A stretch of 64,000 nucleotides of DNA from Holothuria scabra (taxonomy: Eukaryota; Echinodermata; Holothuroidea; Aspidochirotida; Holothuriidae): positions 29,949,884-30,013,883 of the forward strand of contig CM074200.1 of NCBI GenBank assembly GCA_037179385.1, in the 5' to 3' direction. The notes beneath the pieces are model-generated. The model was given only the letters and a program-made list of their open reading frames with translations. It was not told where the DNA came from and did not search any database. This document shows, one piece after another, positions 1-10,479 of this stretch (position 1 is the stretch's first letter; each line of letters starts with the position of its first letter). The translations under genes and the position numbers were made by a program.

Positions 1-1602
1 AACTTTAATAAGTAATATTAAAAGGGAAACCTAAAGTTATCATTAAAAATCCACACCTTTTTATGGTAATATTCTAAATCTCAAGATTATACTGAACCTA
101 AAGTTGTCTGTTTTATATGTTCATGCTGTTTTTATGTTTTTGATTTTTCTGCGAGCACTCAGTTACCCCTGTGGGATTTAATGTAGTTGATCTTATCTTA
201 TCTTAAAGCCACTGTCACACTGCAACAAATTCCGATCAGATTCCAATCCGATTTTTATGATTTTTTGATGAAATCTTCTCCAGCTCTCGTCGGAAAGAAA
301 CCAAAATTCAAGGTCGAGCTGTGTAAGTTTATAATATGTATCTTAGGATAAGTAAAATTACTAGTAAAAAAAATTATTTTGTGACGACACATCGACTGAC
401 AAGTTTGATTGGGCTGTGCGTGTCCAATAGAAGCTGTTGCTTTGAGTGACGTAACGAAATAAAAATAAGGTAACAAGTCATTGTCATAGACCTCAAATGC
501 AAATGGTATGTTTACACTGTTTGGCACCTTTCGAGCTCTCTCCAACCAGAGATGGAGAAGATTTTAACAACAGGTTATAAAAACCGGATCACAATCCGAG
601 TCGCATTGGTAGGGGGCATTAATATATAAGCTTTATTGCTTGGTGCAATGAACTAGGTAGAGCGGGTGGTAATGTAAAGCAGGGCCTATAGAAAAGACAG
701 AACTTACGAAATTATTTTTTGATGTTAATTTCAAGTAAGCATTCTATGTGTATGCTACCTCGTATATCAGAATCTAGATTTCGTTTCAAAAATATCTGTT
801 GAAATTCACCTTGCAAATTGTGCAATTATTTATGCTGAGAAAACTTCACGGGAAAAAGTAATTTGAATCCTGTTCTGAGGACGACTAGTTGCTTCAAAAT
901 GTATTTTTTTGTGGACTGTTTGTTTAGAAGTAACAACGATAGATCAGGCTAGTAGTTACACCAGGTGTAGGATAGTCAACTTGGTTATTTCCCACTAAGT
1001 AATACTTCTCGAATTTAGTTAGGAACTTTAACATCCGAGTCCCAACAGTTGATAAACATGCTCAACCAGTAGCGCGATTCCAATTATACCCACTCCCCTC
1101 ACTTCTACCAGTGAACTCTGAGAAATCGCTCTTTAGAGGGGCACTGTATGGGAAAGAATTTCAGGAATTTTATCACATTCGTTCCAAACTACTTAAAACA
1201 ATTAAGTTGAAGTTCTTGTGAATGAGAAGTCATAAGCCGCTACGGTATCTTCTGACTTCTTCGAATATAATTTCAGGTTTGGTTCCGGTTCGGTTGGTAG
1301 CTGTACAAGGTTCTCAGGGGAGTGTGTGTTGGCTTAGGAGGGTATGTGGGAGTGAGGAGCTTAAGATGTTTACTGACGTGGATTAAAGCAAAGGTTTCTT
1401 TGAATTTTCTAGGGAAGAAGCGGCCGCCTCGCTTGCCACTAGCCCTAAACCTGTGGCAGATACTGTATGTAACAAATGTGTAGACTGATTAATTTTAATG
1501 GAAAAGGAAGACAATAAATATTAAAAACACGAGTAAATCCTCCAAAATTTTCTTTATATCTTGGACAATCAACCAGTTTTATGATTTTCCTGCATATGGG
1601 AC
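1..1602. other. Unassigned intergenic DNA
   Basis: No open frame with recognisable protein similarity, no RNA gene and no clear repeat boundary. The 96-codon minus-strand frame at 255-545 has no recognisable motif and is probably chance. Confidence 0.4.
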
Positions 1603-1606
1603 TTAA

Positions 1607-1735
1607 AGGCATAAATTCATCACCTCAAACAAAATTCCCACCAATCTTCTTACTTCTAACGTACCTCTCCCACAGATGTCTAAAACATTCGTTACCACCG
1701 GAGTCGACTTTAGTGTATTCTTACAGGGCCTATCC
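1607..1735 (+). mobile_element. Partial family A MITE
   Basis: A TTAA (1603-1606) is followed by AGGCATAAATTCATCACCTC and then by recognisable family A internal blocks: the run reading CTTCTTACTTCTAACG, then CCTCTCCCACAGATGTCT, and a diverged TTTAGTGTATT block near 1705. The right half is missing or too diverged to place. It is an old, truncated copy. Confidence 0.5.
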
Positions 1736-2770
1736 TAGTGGGCATATAAGACTCTAACGTGTAATCTGAAGTTTTTTATTGCATGTTGTGTAGTATGAGC
1801 TTCTGTGTAATTTTTCAATGAGCTATAATCCGGTAATTCGTTGGCCCATGGCACTATGGGGCACTGCGTTGGGATACACAAACCGAGCACAGCACACAGT
1901 GCATGACGTGCCCTTGCTTCGTGCATTACGTGCATACAACACTAAACATACATTTGTAAAGTAAACCCGAACGAAATATGGACCCAGCCCTAATTTTGCA
2001 GCAGATTACAGTAAAATGCATATTTTACAGCAAAACGCAATATGGACAAATTCCACTTATGATTATTACACATGTTATGGTTGGAGTAAGAAAGAATACT
2101 ATCACCAAATTTTCATGTAAACTCAAATTTTTGAACACGTGTCGTAAGTGCGGGATTGGTTTGTTAATTTGTCCCGACTTTTCCAGTGTGTGCACATGTG
2201 CATATGATAGCCACCGAAATGAATTCCCGAACTCGCTTTTTTGATCTCATTCAAAGAGCAGTTGAGAATTTTGATACACTCCGGGTAAATTTCTAATTGG
2301 GGGTTAACGAACGAATGATTGCCTTTAATGTAAATGTTTAACTATGTATTATTACTTAAACAAATTAAAATGATAGGAAATATCCTCAGATGTAATTAAG
2401 AAGGAATGCTTCGAACTATGTCTCTGGGAGTACCTTAAAAAGCGCTGGTAGTCCCTTTGAAAAAGCATGTCATTATTGCTTACTAATTTGGGTAAATATG
2501 AAGGCAAGCAATTGGCGCTCGCGTTTTAATTTAAGATGAGACAATGAACTTTGAATGAGACAATTGTTGCAAGAGGCATTCAAATACGCGAGTTTTTGTT
2601 ACAAGAGAGACGATTTGGCTATTCCCGAAGTACGAAAAGTACAACCGAAGTACATAGAGGGCGTTTTGCCCGTCTGATTTCAGCTCATCGCCCGGCGCCG
2701 CACAGTGCATGCATAGTCAGTGCAGGTTGGAGCATCCGACTTGCAGTCCGTAGGTCTGGAAGATCTGGAG
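1736..2770. other. Unassigned intergenic DNA
   Basis: Nothing recognisable. Short frames at 1735-1935 (minus), 1978-2244 (plus) and 2551-2850 (plus) lack motifs. The last one runs into the poly-G end of the neighbouring transposon. Confidence 0.4.
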
Positions 2771-3550
2771 CATGGGCGTCCGGAAGGGGGGCAAGGGGGG
2801 CACTTCCCCCCCCCCCCCCGGAAAATCAAACTTGTGAAAAAATTAATTAAAAATTAAAAAAAAATTAAAAATAGATCATCAACATATCTTCACTCACAGC
2901 GTCAGTTTCTACTGAAATATGCGGACATTTGACCACGAATAGCAAAAGAGAAGATGGTATGCTGAATAGTGAAATCGTAATTTGGGGACCATCATTCGTG
3001 ATATCTATTGGAAATTTGTAATTGTAAAAACTATGCCAAAATTGTACTAGTTGTCAAGTATGTAGTATGCATACGGCATCCGACTATTGATGAATGCGTT
3101 GGTCTTGGTTTGGTCCCGTGCTGATCTCAAGTGGCGACGCGCGGATGTAACTGGGATATACAAGGTGAATATGGGGGGGGGGGTGATTCATAATTGGGTA
3201 ACGGATATAGGCCTATATAGGCTGTTTGACAGTTGTAAGTGTTATCGTGCACAGGCGTGCTAGGCCGTGACCGAGAGGCAGATTTACCTTCAACAATTTT
3301 TTTAGATTGAAAATTCTAAAATTCTAAAAATTACAGACATGAAATTCCTGTTTCAGGGCTGGGTACATGCAGCTTATAACACTCGCCAAGTGTTGTTTCC
3401 GGCCATCTGGAGGGTTTGTAAGACCCAAAATTTTCTTGTACGCTCCGCGCCAACCGATGGTGGCGCTCCGCTTAGATAGTGTACACAATTCAATCATCCA
3501 TGAATGACCTTGCCCCCCCCCCCTTGTAGAAATTTCTACGGACGCCCATG
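2771..3550. mobile_element. Nonautonomous hAT-type element, 780 bp
   Basis: The termini are inverted: CATGGGCGTCCG on the left and CGGACGCCCATG on the right (12 of 12). An 8-bp direct repeat ATCTGGAG flanks the element at 2763-2770 and 3551-3558. An 8-bp target duplication is the hAT-superfamily signature. The left end carries G/C homopolymers. The right end carries the shared module with GCTCCGC words around a CGCCAACC-TGGTGGCG hairpin (3440-3472). There is no transposase, so the element is nonautonomous. The minus frame at 3324-3584 is a module shadow that also occurs in other copies. Confidence 0.85.
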
Positions 3551-3850
3551 ATCTGGAGCTCGACTCCCAGTGGCCGGGGCACACCGAACACTAAAAATGG
3601 AACCCACTGTTATTGTACTTGGTATTCAGTATAAGCACTGGAGCTACGGAAATCATCCCTGTGAGCTGCAAACTGGAAAAGGGTCGTGGTCGCAAATTGA
3701 TCAGAAACAGTCGTAAAACGCTAGATACCGACATAACTACCAGTACCGTAGCATGCACCTAGAGAGTTTCATTTTTGTAGACACGGATTCCCGAAATTAA
3801 AGAGTGGTGATTAAGTTTAGGAAGTCACACTGAGAACAGACAGCTGTTAT

Positions 3851-4156
3851 TTAAAGGCCCAATCCTCTCACCCCAAACTACACTTCTTGTAGGGGGGGGG
3901 GGCAGAAACTCTCCATTGGCCCAGCTTTTTGATTGACTGTTAATTCAAACAATGCACATTACCAAAGCCTATATTACACAGCATGCACTGTACTGAGTGT
4001 TTTGGTTATACACAAAGAGCTTTTCTTTACTCACCCTGAAGCAATAAACTGAGATAGGGACGGGATAAGGATGGATTTCACACAATTGTGGGAGGGGCTT
4101 AAGTAAGAAGGTTAGGAGAATTGTTACTGTTTGGGGTGAGAGAACTGGGCCTTTAA
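3851..4156 (+). mobile_element. Family A MITE, TTAA-flanked
   Basis: A 298-bp element (3855-4152) with inverted termini AGGCCC...CTCACCCCAAAC and GTTTGGGGTGAGAG...GGGCCT, flanked by TTAA on both sides (3851-3854 and 4153-4156). It has no coding capacity. A G homopolymer (around 3892-3902) interrupts this copy. Its internal sequence is the reverse orientation of the copy at 9159-9455. TTAA duplication fits piggyBac- or Kolobok-type transposition. The AGG termini differ from the usual piggyBac CCC/CCT ends, so the superfamily is uncertain. Confidence 0.85.
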
Positions 4157-5191
4157 ATTACAGCCCCTGCGGAGAAACTAGAGAAATACATTGATATATT
4201 GTCTGCAAAGGGAGCTCCCTGGTCTGCAGGTAGTTATAACAAATAAATTAATAATCGGTAGTAACATAGTCTGTGTTTATTTATTTATTCATGGATATAC
4301 AAGCTCCTGTTTTTCTGCGGGTTAGAAAGTTTCAGTCAACCTCCGACAAATACCATATCGAATATTAGTATTTCTTTCTTACACCACGATACATCGGTTC
4401 CAATGTGTTCAATACTGCAAACCTGCACTAACACACAAAGCCGCAAATAATTACTGATATAAAAGAGCTAATTTTCTAAAACTGCCATTGTCATTAGTTT
4501 TCCTAAAGGTAAGTTTTGATTTGATCTGAAAACTGTCTGAAACAAACCTCAGATCAAATCATGTTTCAACAACTGAACAAAGCCAATTGTTCTCGGATTA
4601 AAAGATTTTTCTTGAGTGTAAAAGGGTCAGGCACTACAAGGGTCAGGCTCTACGAAATTGCTTCACTAACTGTGATGATGTAGCAATTCTCCCAACATTT
4701 TTGCCAACCATACGAGACCGGTTTCTAAAGCGATTTGAGACCAGTCTCAGATGTTTTTCGGCCAATCAGAATGCAGGGAATCAATTCAAGTGCTTCTAAA
4801 TGGTAGATCATACTTTTGTAAGTGAAAATTAGAGAAACATTTAAAGGTGTTTCTTCAGACTGGAATTCGGTTGCAGGAGATTGGCCTAGATCGTATTGTA
4901 AACTGTTTAAATGATTCATTTTAAAATGTCAGCAATCCTTATGCGTTTGCAGATGGCACGAGGCACAAGGTTATTTTTTTATTTTAGTTTTAAATACCAT
5001 CGACCCAGTTCTCATTTTCACCCACATGATGTAACACCACATGAGAATGTGAATATGAAGAGGACTGTCAAAATCATAATTATTATCTAATAACAGGGTC
5101 CCCATAGTAAATCATTATGATAAGCGAATAAAGCAATAACTCTGTAACCGTTTTGACAAGAAGATCTTTTGATATCTGCATCCAGGAAATT
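4157..5191. other. Intergenic DNA with one hairpin
   Basis: No gene seen. A 12-bp perfect inverted repeat, GATTTGATCTGA at 4518-4529 and its complement at 4549-4560, is the only structure noted. Confidence 0.4.
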
Positions 5192-5486
5192 TTAAAGGAC
5201 CATTCATCTCACCCCAAACTAAAATTCTTGTAGGGTTTACCCGTCGAAATTCTCAAGTGGCTCAGCTCTTTGATTGACAGCTAATTCAAACGATGCAGAG
5301 TACCAAAGTTTATATAACACAGCATGAACTGTGCTAAGAGTGTTTTAATTATACACATTGAGCTTTTTTATTCTCCCAATGAAGCAGTAAACTGAAATTC
5401 TGTTTGGATGAGGATGAATTCCAGACAATCGTGGTAAGGACTTTAGTAAGAAGGTTAGGAGAATTGGTACAGTTTGGGGCCTTTAA
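5192..5486 (+). mobile_element. Family A MITE, right end shortened
   Basis: The element occupies 5196-5482 with TTAA at 5192-5195 and 5483-5486. The left terminus reads AGGACCATTC-ATCTCACCCCAAAC. The right terminus lost the TGAGAGAACTGG stretch but keeps AGTTTGGGGCCT. The internal blocks match the copy at 3855-4152. Confidence 0.8.
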
Positions 5487-5697
5487 GCTACGCGTTTTCT
5501 TGTCATGTGAGTCAAATGGTAAACAACATTCAAAATAAGCGCAGAATCCACATCTAGGTAAACATGAATTTGATTGAGAGTAAGTGTAGCCTGCAACGAG
5601 GAACCACAAATAGTTTCTGGACTGAAAGATCCGCCATAAACTCATTCTTAGCAGGGGGGGGGGCTTAGTAGGGGTCCGCATTTGTCACCCCTAACTG

Positions 5698-5870
5698 CAA
5701 TATTGGGACCCACCCAAATTATCAATTGGTACAGCTCTTTGATCGACATCAAATTAAATAAAAATGGAGAGTAGCTCCTCTTGCCCGGCATGCACGGAAA
5801 GCGTTCTCTCTTGTATGTTCACCATGGCATGCCTTGAAGCAATAAACGAGGGTTGCGTCTGAACATAGTT
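5698..5870 (+). mobile_element. Diverged family A MITE fragment
   Basis: Starting at TTGGGACCCACCCAAATTAT, the sequence follows the family A blocks (AGCTCTTTGATCGACA, GAAGCAATAAACGAGGGTTG, CGTCTGAAC) but stops before a right terminus. It lies next to a G homopolymer at 5653-5664. Confidence 0.45.
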
Positions 5871-6427
5871 ATTATAATTTTCCCTGGTTAGGAAACTCCG
5901 CGAACTGACTTTATGTTGAGATTCCGGTTTTCGTCAGCCACGTGACGTTGATAGTACACGCGAGCCTTGTTGTTGGACTCTCCATACGTACTGTATGTAT
6001 GCAGACAGGGTAAACTGATTTCTTCGAGAGTCTCTTGCGAAAGATTATCAAACTGTAATGACTTCAATTTGGGCGTATAGATTGCGAAAGGTTTGATTAA
6101 GATTTTTGTCCTAAATTAGAACGGCCGTAAAGCGAGAATAACTGTGTCCAAACTAAAATAGCGGGACAATCGAAGACTGGGCTAGACTTGCCCCAAGTCT
6201 CTCACGTATTCCTAGTTCCACCCACCTTTCATTTTATTTCTGTTCCTATTCTTCACGGTGATTCTATCGCATTGTGCTATGCAACTATTCAGATTACTTC
6301 TCACTGTCCCGTTGCTCCAACTTGCACGAGCGAGTGCTGTAACACCTGTTTACAACGGTTCGCGAAGACTGTACACAGCTCACACACACGACAGCCTGCT
6401 GAGCGGCCAGTTCAAACTTGCGGCTTG
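5871..6427. other. Unassigned DNA
   Basis: Two overlapping short plus frames (6188-6433 and 6258-6500) show no recognisable domain. A hairpin motif AGACTTGCCCCAAGTCT at 6188-6204 recurs as its complement near 7527-7543. Confidence 0.35.
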
Positions 6428-6718
6428 CCGTGAGAGACTTGTATCTTTTGCAACTGTTTACGTCATCATCTTTAACTTCTATGTTGTTTTATTCATCTAA
6501 GAAACTAGATGAATATATTTCAAGATAGTTTACTGTATTAACCAATCCGCTTCGGCATTTTGCGACTTTTGCTGGATATTCAATATGATCATCGTGTGAT
6601 GACCGGTGCATCGTTCTGTCTGTTTACAAATAGAAAGCTTTTCATTGGACACAGAGATTAGTGATTAAAAACCGGACCGCCCAAAATGCTACGTCACCAG
6701 TTGCAAAAGCTACAAGTC
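6428..6718. mobile_element. MITE-like inverted-repeat element
   Basis: Arms of about 34 bp are inverted: the left begins GAGAGACTTGTATCTTTTGC at about 6431, and the right ends with GCAAAAGCTACAAGTCTCTC at about 6702-6721. Similarity continues inward through ACTG...ACGTCA. About 220 bp of anonymous sequence lies between them. No target duplication was established. Confidence 0.5.
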
Positions 6719-6802
6719 TCTCGAGTAAAGCTAGATCTCCGCTTGTTGATATGTGCAAAGCGTATAAACAATGATCTGCCACGCAAAATCGTTACAATGA
6801 CT

Positions 6803-7265
6803 CAGGCGACGCGGAACGGAAAAAATATTGGGGGGGGGGGCTGAGTGCCAGCAGGACTATCTAAGCGGAGCGCCACCATCAGTTGGCGCGGAGCGTACAA
6901 GAAAATTTTTGACTTTACAGACCCCCCAGGTGGCCGGAAACGGCAATTCTCGCGTGTTCTATTTTGCATGTATCCAGCCTTAAAATATGAATCTCATGTT
7001 TGCAATTTCTCAACTAATGAGAAAAAATTCAGCCTATGCAAAATGGTAATACATATCAGATAAATTGAGATGATACAAGAACAATAATTAATTATGCATC
7101 CTCTTTCATTTATTCTGTTTGCCATGTTATTCACTTTCTGAACCCCGTGTTACATTTGTCCACCTTTAAACATGCCTTTAAACATGCCTTTAGCCACTCC
7201 ACTTTTTTCATGGGGGGGGGGGCTAAGCCCCCAAAGCCCCCCCCCCCCCGGTTCCGCCGCCACTG
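6803..7265. mobile_element. Nonautonomous hAT-type element, 463 bp
   Basis: Ends CAGGCGACGCGGAAC (left) and GTTCCGCCGCCACTG (right) are imperfect inverted repeats. The 8-bp repeat CAATGACT flanks them at 6795-6802 and 7266-7273, and matching continues into CAG. G runs sit next to both ends. The module with GCGGAGCG twice around a CGCCACC-TTGGCG hairpin lies at about 6865-6896. The plus frame 6845-7063 and the opposing frames 7131-7386 are shadows of the element. Confidence 0.85.
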
Positions 7266-7273
7266 CAATGACT

Positions 7274-8069
7274 CAGTGTGTAGCAATGTTCCAAGGGGTG
7301 AGTGTAAAAACTTGTTAGCGGACATTACCGGTCGAGGTGTGTTGGTCGAGGTGGGTTGGTTTGAACAGTGCGTATTGGCGTTATAACGTTTTGAAGTGGA
7401 AAGAGGAGAGTGTGAGAAGTTGTTTTGTCTGCAGAGGTGCAGTAGGAGAGGTCAAAGGGGTGACACGTAGAGAGGGAATAGTGACAGAGAAGAATCCTTA
7501 CAGCTGAGAGAGAACATCTTGAAAGACTTGGGGCAAGTCTAAGGCTGGTCTAGCAACAGTAACTTGGTAAGCACACTCAACAATTCCACGACATTGCGAA
7601 GCACTTATCAATCGCACTGTTCAGTATAATGTGAGACTATTTGGATTAAACCATTTCAACAAACGATTGTAACGGTTCATCAGACGAGTGCATTATACAA
7701 TATTTATCAGTAACTATGGTCCTACAAAATCTTAGGAAGCCCACCTAGCGCAATGAAGAAGGTCTATTACACCCTTGCCGCACACTGAATGCGGTATGAT
7801 AAGCCTGTAGGTACTACTGAATGTCCCCTGTGAAGGTCTCCAAACGCCAGGCCTCGGAACTAGTATTTTACGCTTAAAAGGAGAATGATGAACCCGAGAA
7901 TATAGTATTTCTTCATTTGTTCAAAAATCTTAAAAACTTACTGATTAGGAGGCCATATCGCTACCGAACGATGGTGTGCATCTTCAAAGTCGCGTGATGA
8001 ACTTTTTTGGAGAGCTAAACATGCTTTACGGACAGTTACGGACGCACCTTACAAAAAGGCTATGAACGT
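7274..8069. other. Unassigned DNA
   Basis: No gene recognised. The only structural note is GACTTGGGGCAAGTC near 7528, a hairpin complementary to the one near 6190. It may mark the other end of an older insertion that also contains 6803-7265. Confidence 0.35.
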
Positions 8070-8177
8070 ACATACAGCCATTGGCGTAGCACGGGGGGGG
8101 GGGGGGGGCAGGGGGAAGGTAGCCCCCCTGGAAAGTAATTTTCGGAAATTTGATGAAATCGGGGTAATTTGATAAAT

Positions 8178-8225
8178 TTTCTTATTCTAACAAAAATTTC
8201 TCAAAATTTTTGTTAGAATAAGAAA
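8178..8225. repeat. Hairpin, 22-bp perfect arms
   Basis: The left arm 8178-8199 and right arm 8204-8225 are exact complements, separated by the 4-base loop CTCA. The sequence is AT-rich and lies just inside the left end of the composite hAT element. It is either an internal inverted duplication or a cruciform-forming subterminal structure. Confidence 0.85.
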
Positions 8226-8442
8226 TTGTGAGACATTTCTCATACATAATTCGTATTTTCATGCTACAAAATAACCCAGATTTCGTCAGTGTCCCATGAA
8301 CCGGTCCTACTCGCGTTCCACAGAAATGTCCTCGCCGCGTAGCAGATTGAATGCTCTCTTGTATACGCGCGGGTGTTATGATCATCAGTGCATTTCACTG
8401 CACAGGAAGCTGTTATTCAGGAATTTAACAACAGCTGATGCA

Positions 8443-8486
8443 GTACAACCAGGGAGGTGTAACTAATCACACCTCCCTGGTACAAC
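8443..8486. mobile_element. 30-bp hairpin insertion with 7-bp flanking repeat
   Basis: CAGGGAGGTGT, an 8-base spacer and ACACCTCCCTG occupy 8450-8479. The repeat GTACAAC lies directly on both sides (8443-8449 and 8480-8486). A second copy with a different flanking repeat lies at 47259-47288. This looks like a miniature element consisting only of its two inverted termini. Confidence 0.7.
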
Positions 8487-8674
8487 TAACACGGAAAGCC
8501 GAACTTATCCCCTTGTACACAGTCTCTGCGTTGTACAATTTGGGAATGCAGTAAAAGGATGTGAAAACTGACAAGTCACTAACATAGACCCCCCGAGGTT
8601 ATTATATCGTCCTACAAGCTAGTGTAGCTATACCGATTTTACTATGTGTACATAACGATGGTTGGGGCTGAAAC

Positions 8675-10479
8675 CAGTGGCGTAGCCACGGGGGGGGGGG
8701 GGGCTGGGGACCTAGGCCCACAGATTTTCTCCAGGCCCCCCCAGATTTTTGTGCCTCCTGATAAAGTAATTGAGAAAAAATAAAATATTTGAACGGAAAT
8801 ACACTTTGAAGTATTTCCTTCAAAAACAGTAAATATGTAAAATGTGTAAAAATCAAGAAAACATGCATGAATGTTTGTAAAACACATTTTGTGTGCACGT
8901 ATGAAATCATGTAATAACTTGAAAATGATTACTTTCACTAAATTAGATACCGTATATAATCTGTACTGTCGTTTATTGCATTACACTTCGAAGACGAAAC
9001 GAACGTTTCGACGGCAAACTCGAATTTGACTTTGTTAGGTTAAGACCTTTCTGCCTTTCGGATGGCTGGTTGATTTATTGAAAACAATGCAATCATACAC
9101 TGGAGACCATTCTTACACGACCATTCCTATACTTTATCATACACATAATATGCCTTAAAGGCCCTGCTCTCTCATCCCAAACAGTACCAATTCTCCTTAA
9201 CTTCTTACTTAAGCGCCTCCCACAATTGTCTGAAATTCATCCTCATACAGAGACAATCGCAGTTGATTGCTTCGAGTCGAGTATAGAAAAGCTCAATGTT
9301 TTTAAACAAAACACTCTCAGTACAGTTCATGCTGTGTAATTAAAGCTTTCGTACTCTGCATTGTTCGAATTAGCTGTCAATCAAGGAGCTGAGCCAATGG
9401 AGAATTTCAGTACAGCCCTACCAAAATTGTGGTTTGGGGTGAGAGGATTGGCCCTTTAAGGGTAAGGTACTGCCTTCGAATAATTCTTCCCATCCATCCT
9501 TAACAAGTAAGCCTATGTCGTGGCCCACTCCTTCCCATGACAAGTGCCACTGTAGAACGATTTTTTCGACAAGTCCTCTTTTTACTAGTTGGCACTGGCG
9601 TCCGGGCGGACTTGTAAAATGTCCACAAGGTCCGCATTTTATGTGTTCCCCGCATGATCCATACTTCTGCTTTGCAGTTTAAATATTTTGAGAGATTCAC
9701 TCGTAGTATTTTAATTTTGACTACGTAATGTACCGATGACTAAACAAATACTGCACCATTTTGCATTTAAATACCACTGAAAACCGGAAAACATTGTTTC
9801 TTTGGTAGTTAATATGTCACTTGTAAAAACTCTACAATGACTAAAAATTAGTATTTTGAAAATTTTCATACTCCCCAAATAGGAAAATCCTAAAACGTAG
9901 GCCTATAATCAGTTGAAAGTTTTGCCAAACATAGCACCATTTTGCATCTAGCAAATCTAACGCAAAGAAACTTAGAAAGTTTCTCAGAGGGGAAACAACT
10001 AGTTTTGGTTTTCCTATCGAAACTGAAATCTATTCAAATATTGCCGCATTTGCGATCTACGTTCTCCTGAATGTCACAATTTTTCCCAAGAGAAATGGAG
10101 ATACCGGTTCCCTTTATTCTCATCCCCAGGCCATGGCACAGATCAGAAATGTCCAGATTTTGGGTCCCTAAAAAGTGTATGTATTATCATTTTTCATAGA
10201 TTGATTTTTTATTCACACTATTTGAAAAGTGGCTGACGTGAGATTCGTATTTCAAGGCTGGGTACATCCAGCTTAAAACATGTGGGAAGTGCCGTTTTCA
10301 GCCATCTGAAGGGTTTGTAAAACCCAAAATTTTCTTGTAGGCTCCGCGCTAACTGATGGTGGCGCTCCGCTTAGATAGTCTTGCCGCGCCTGACCCTCGG
10401 AGGTATCAGGCACCCCACTTGTTACCTAGCCCCCCCCCCCCCAAAAAAAAAAAAAAAATCAATCCTGGCTACGCCACTG
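8675..10479. mobile_element. Nonautonomous hAT-type element, 1.8 kb
   Basis: Inverted termini CAGTGGCGTAGCCACGGG and GGCTACGCCACTG are flanked by the 8-bp repeat GCTGAAAC (8667-8674 and 10480-10487). It shares its internal sequence with 50199-51652: the block starting TTGAGAAAAAATAAAATATT, the ACTGCCTTC block, and the right-end module at about 10340-10372. A family A MITE (9159-9455) sits inside and is absent from the other copy. The small frames 8602-8938 and 9500-9700 (minus) are not recognised as transposase. Confidence 0.9.
9155..9459 (+). mobile_element. Family A MITE with known empty site
   Basis: The 297-bp element (9159-9455) begins AGGCCCTGCTCTCTC and ends GAGAGGATTGGCCCT, with TTAA at 9155-9158 and 9456-9459. 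The same hAT family at 50199-51652 lacks the MITE. There the site reads ATAA (50658-50661) followed directly by AGGTAAGGTACTGCC, whereas here TTAA is duplicated before GGGTAAGGTACTGCC. Confidence 0.9.

Noticed and set aside
6845..7063. Frame beginning with SKRSATISWRGAYKK-like residues, recurring in several places
   Set aside because: Recurs as the shared transposon module in both orientations, with stops soon after. The DNA-level hairpin and word repeats explain it better than a conserved peptide.
7131..7386. Glycine/proline-rich overlapping frames
   Set aside because: Produced by G and C homopolymers at the end of the 463-bp hAT element.
10440..10458. Poly-A run considered as a retrotransposon tail
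   Set aside because: It lies just inside the right terminus of a hAT element with a clear 8-bp duplication, next to a C run, so it is a homopolymer in that end.
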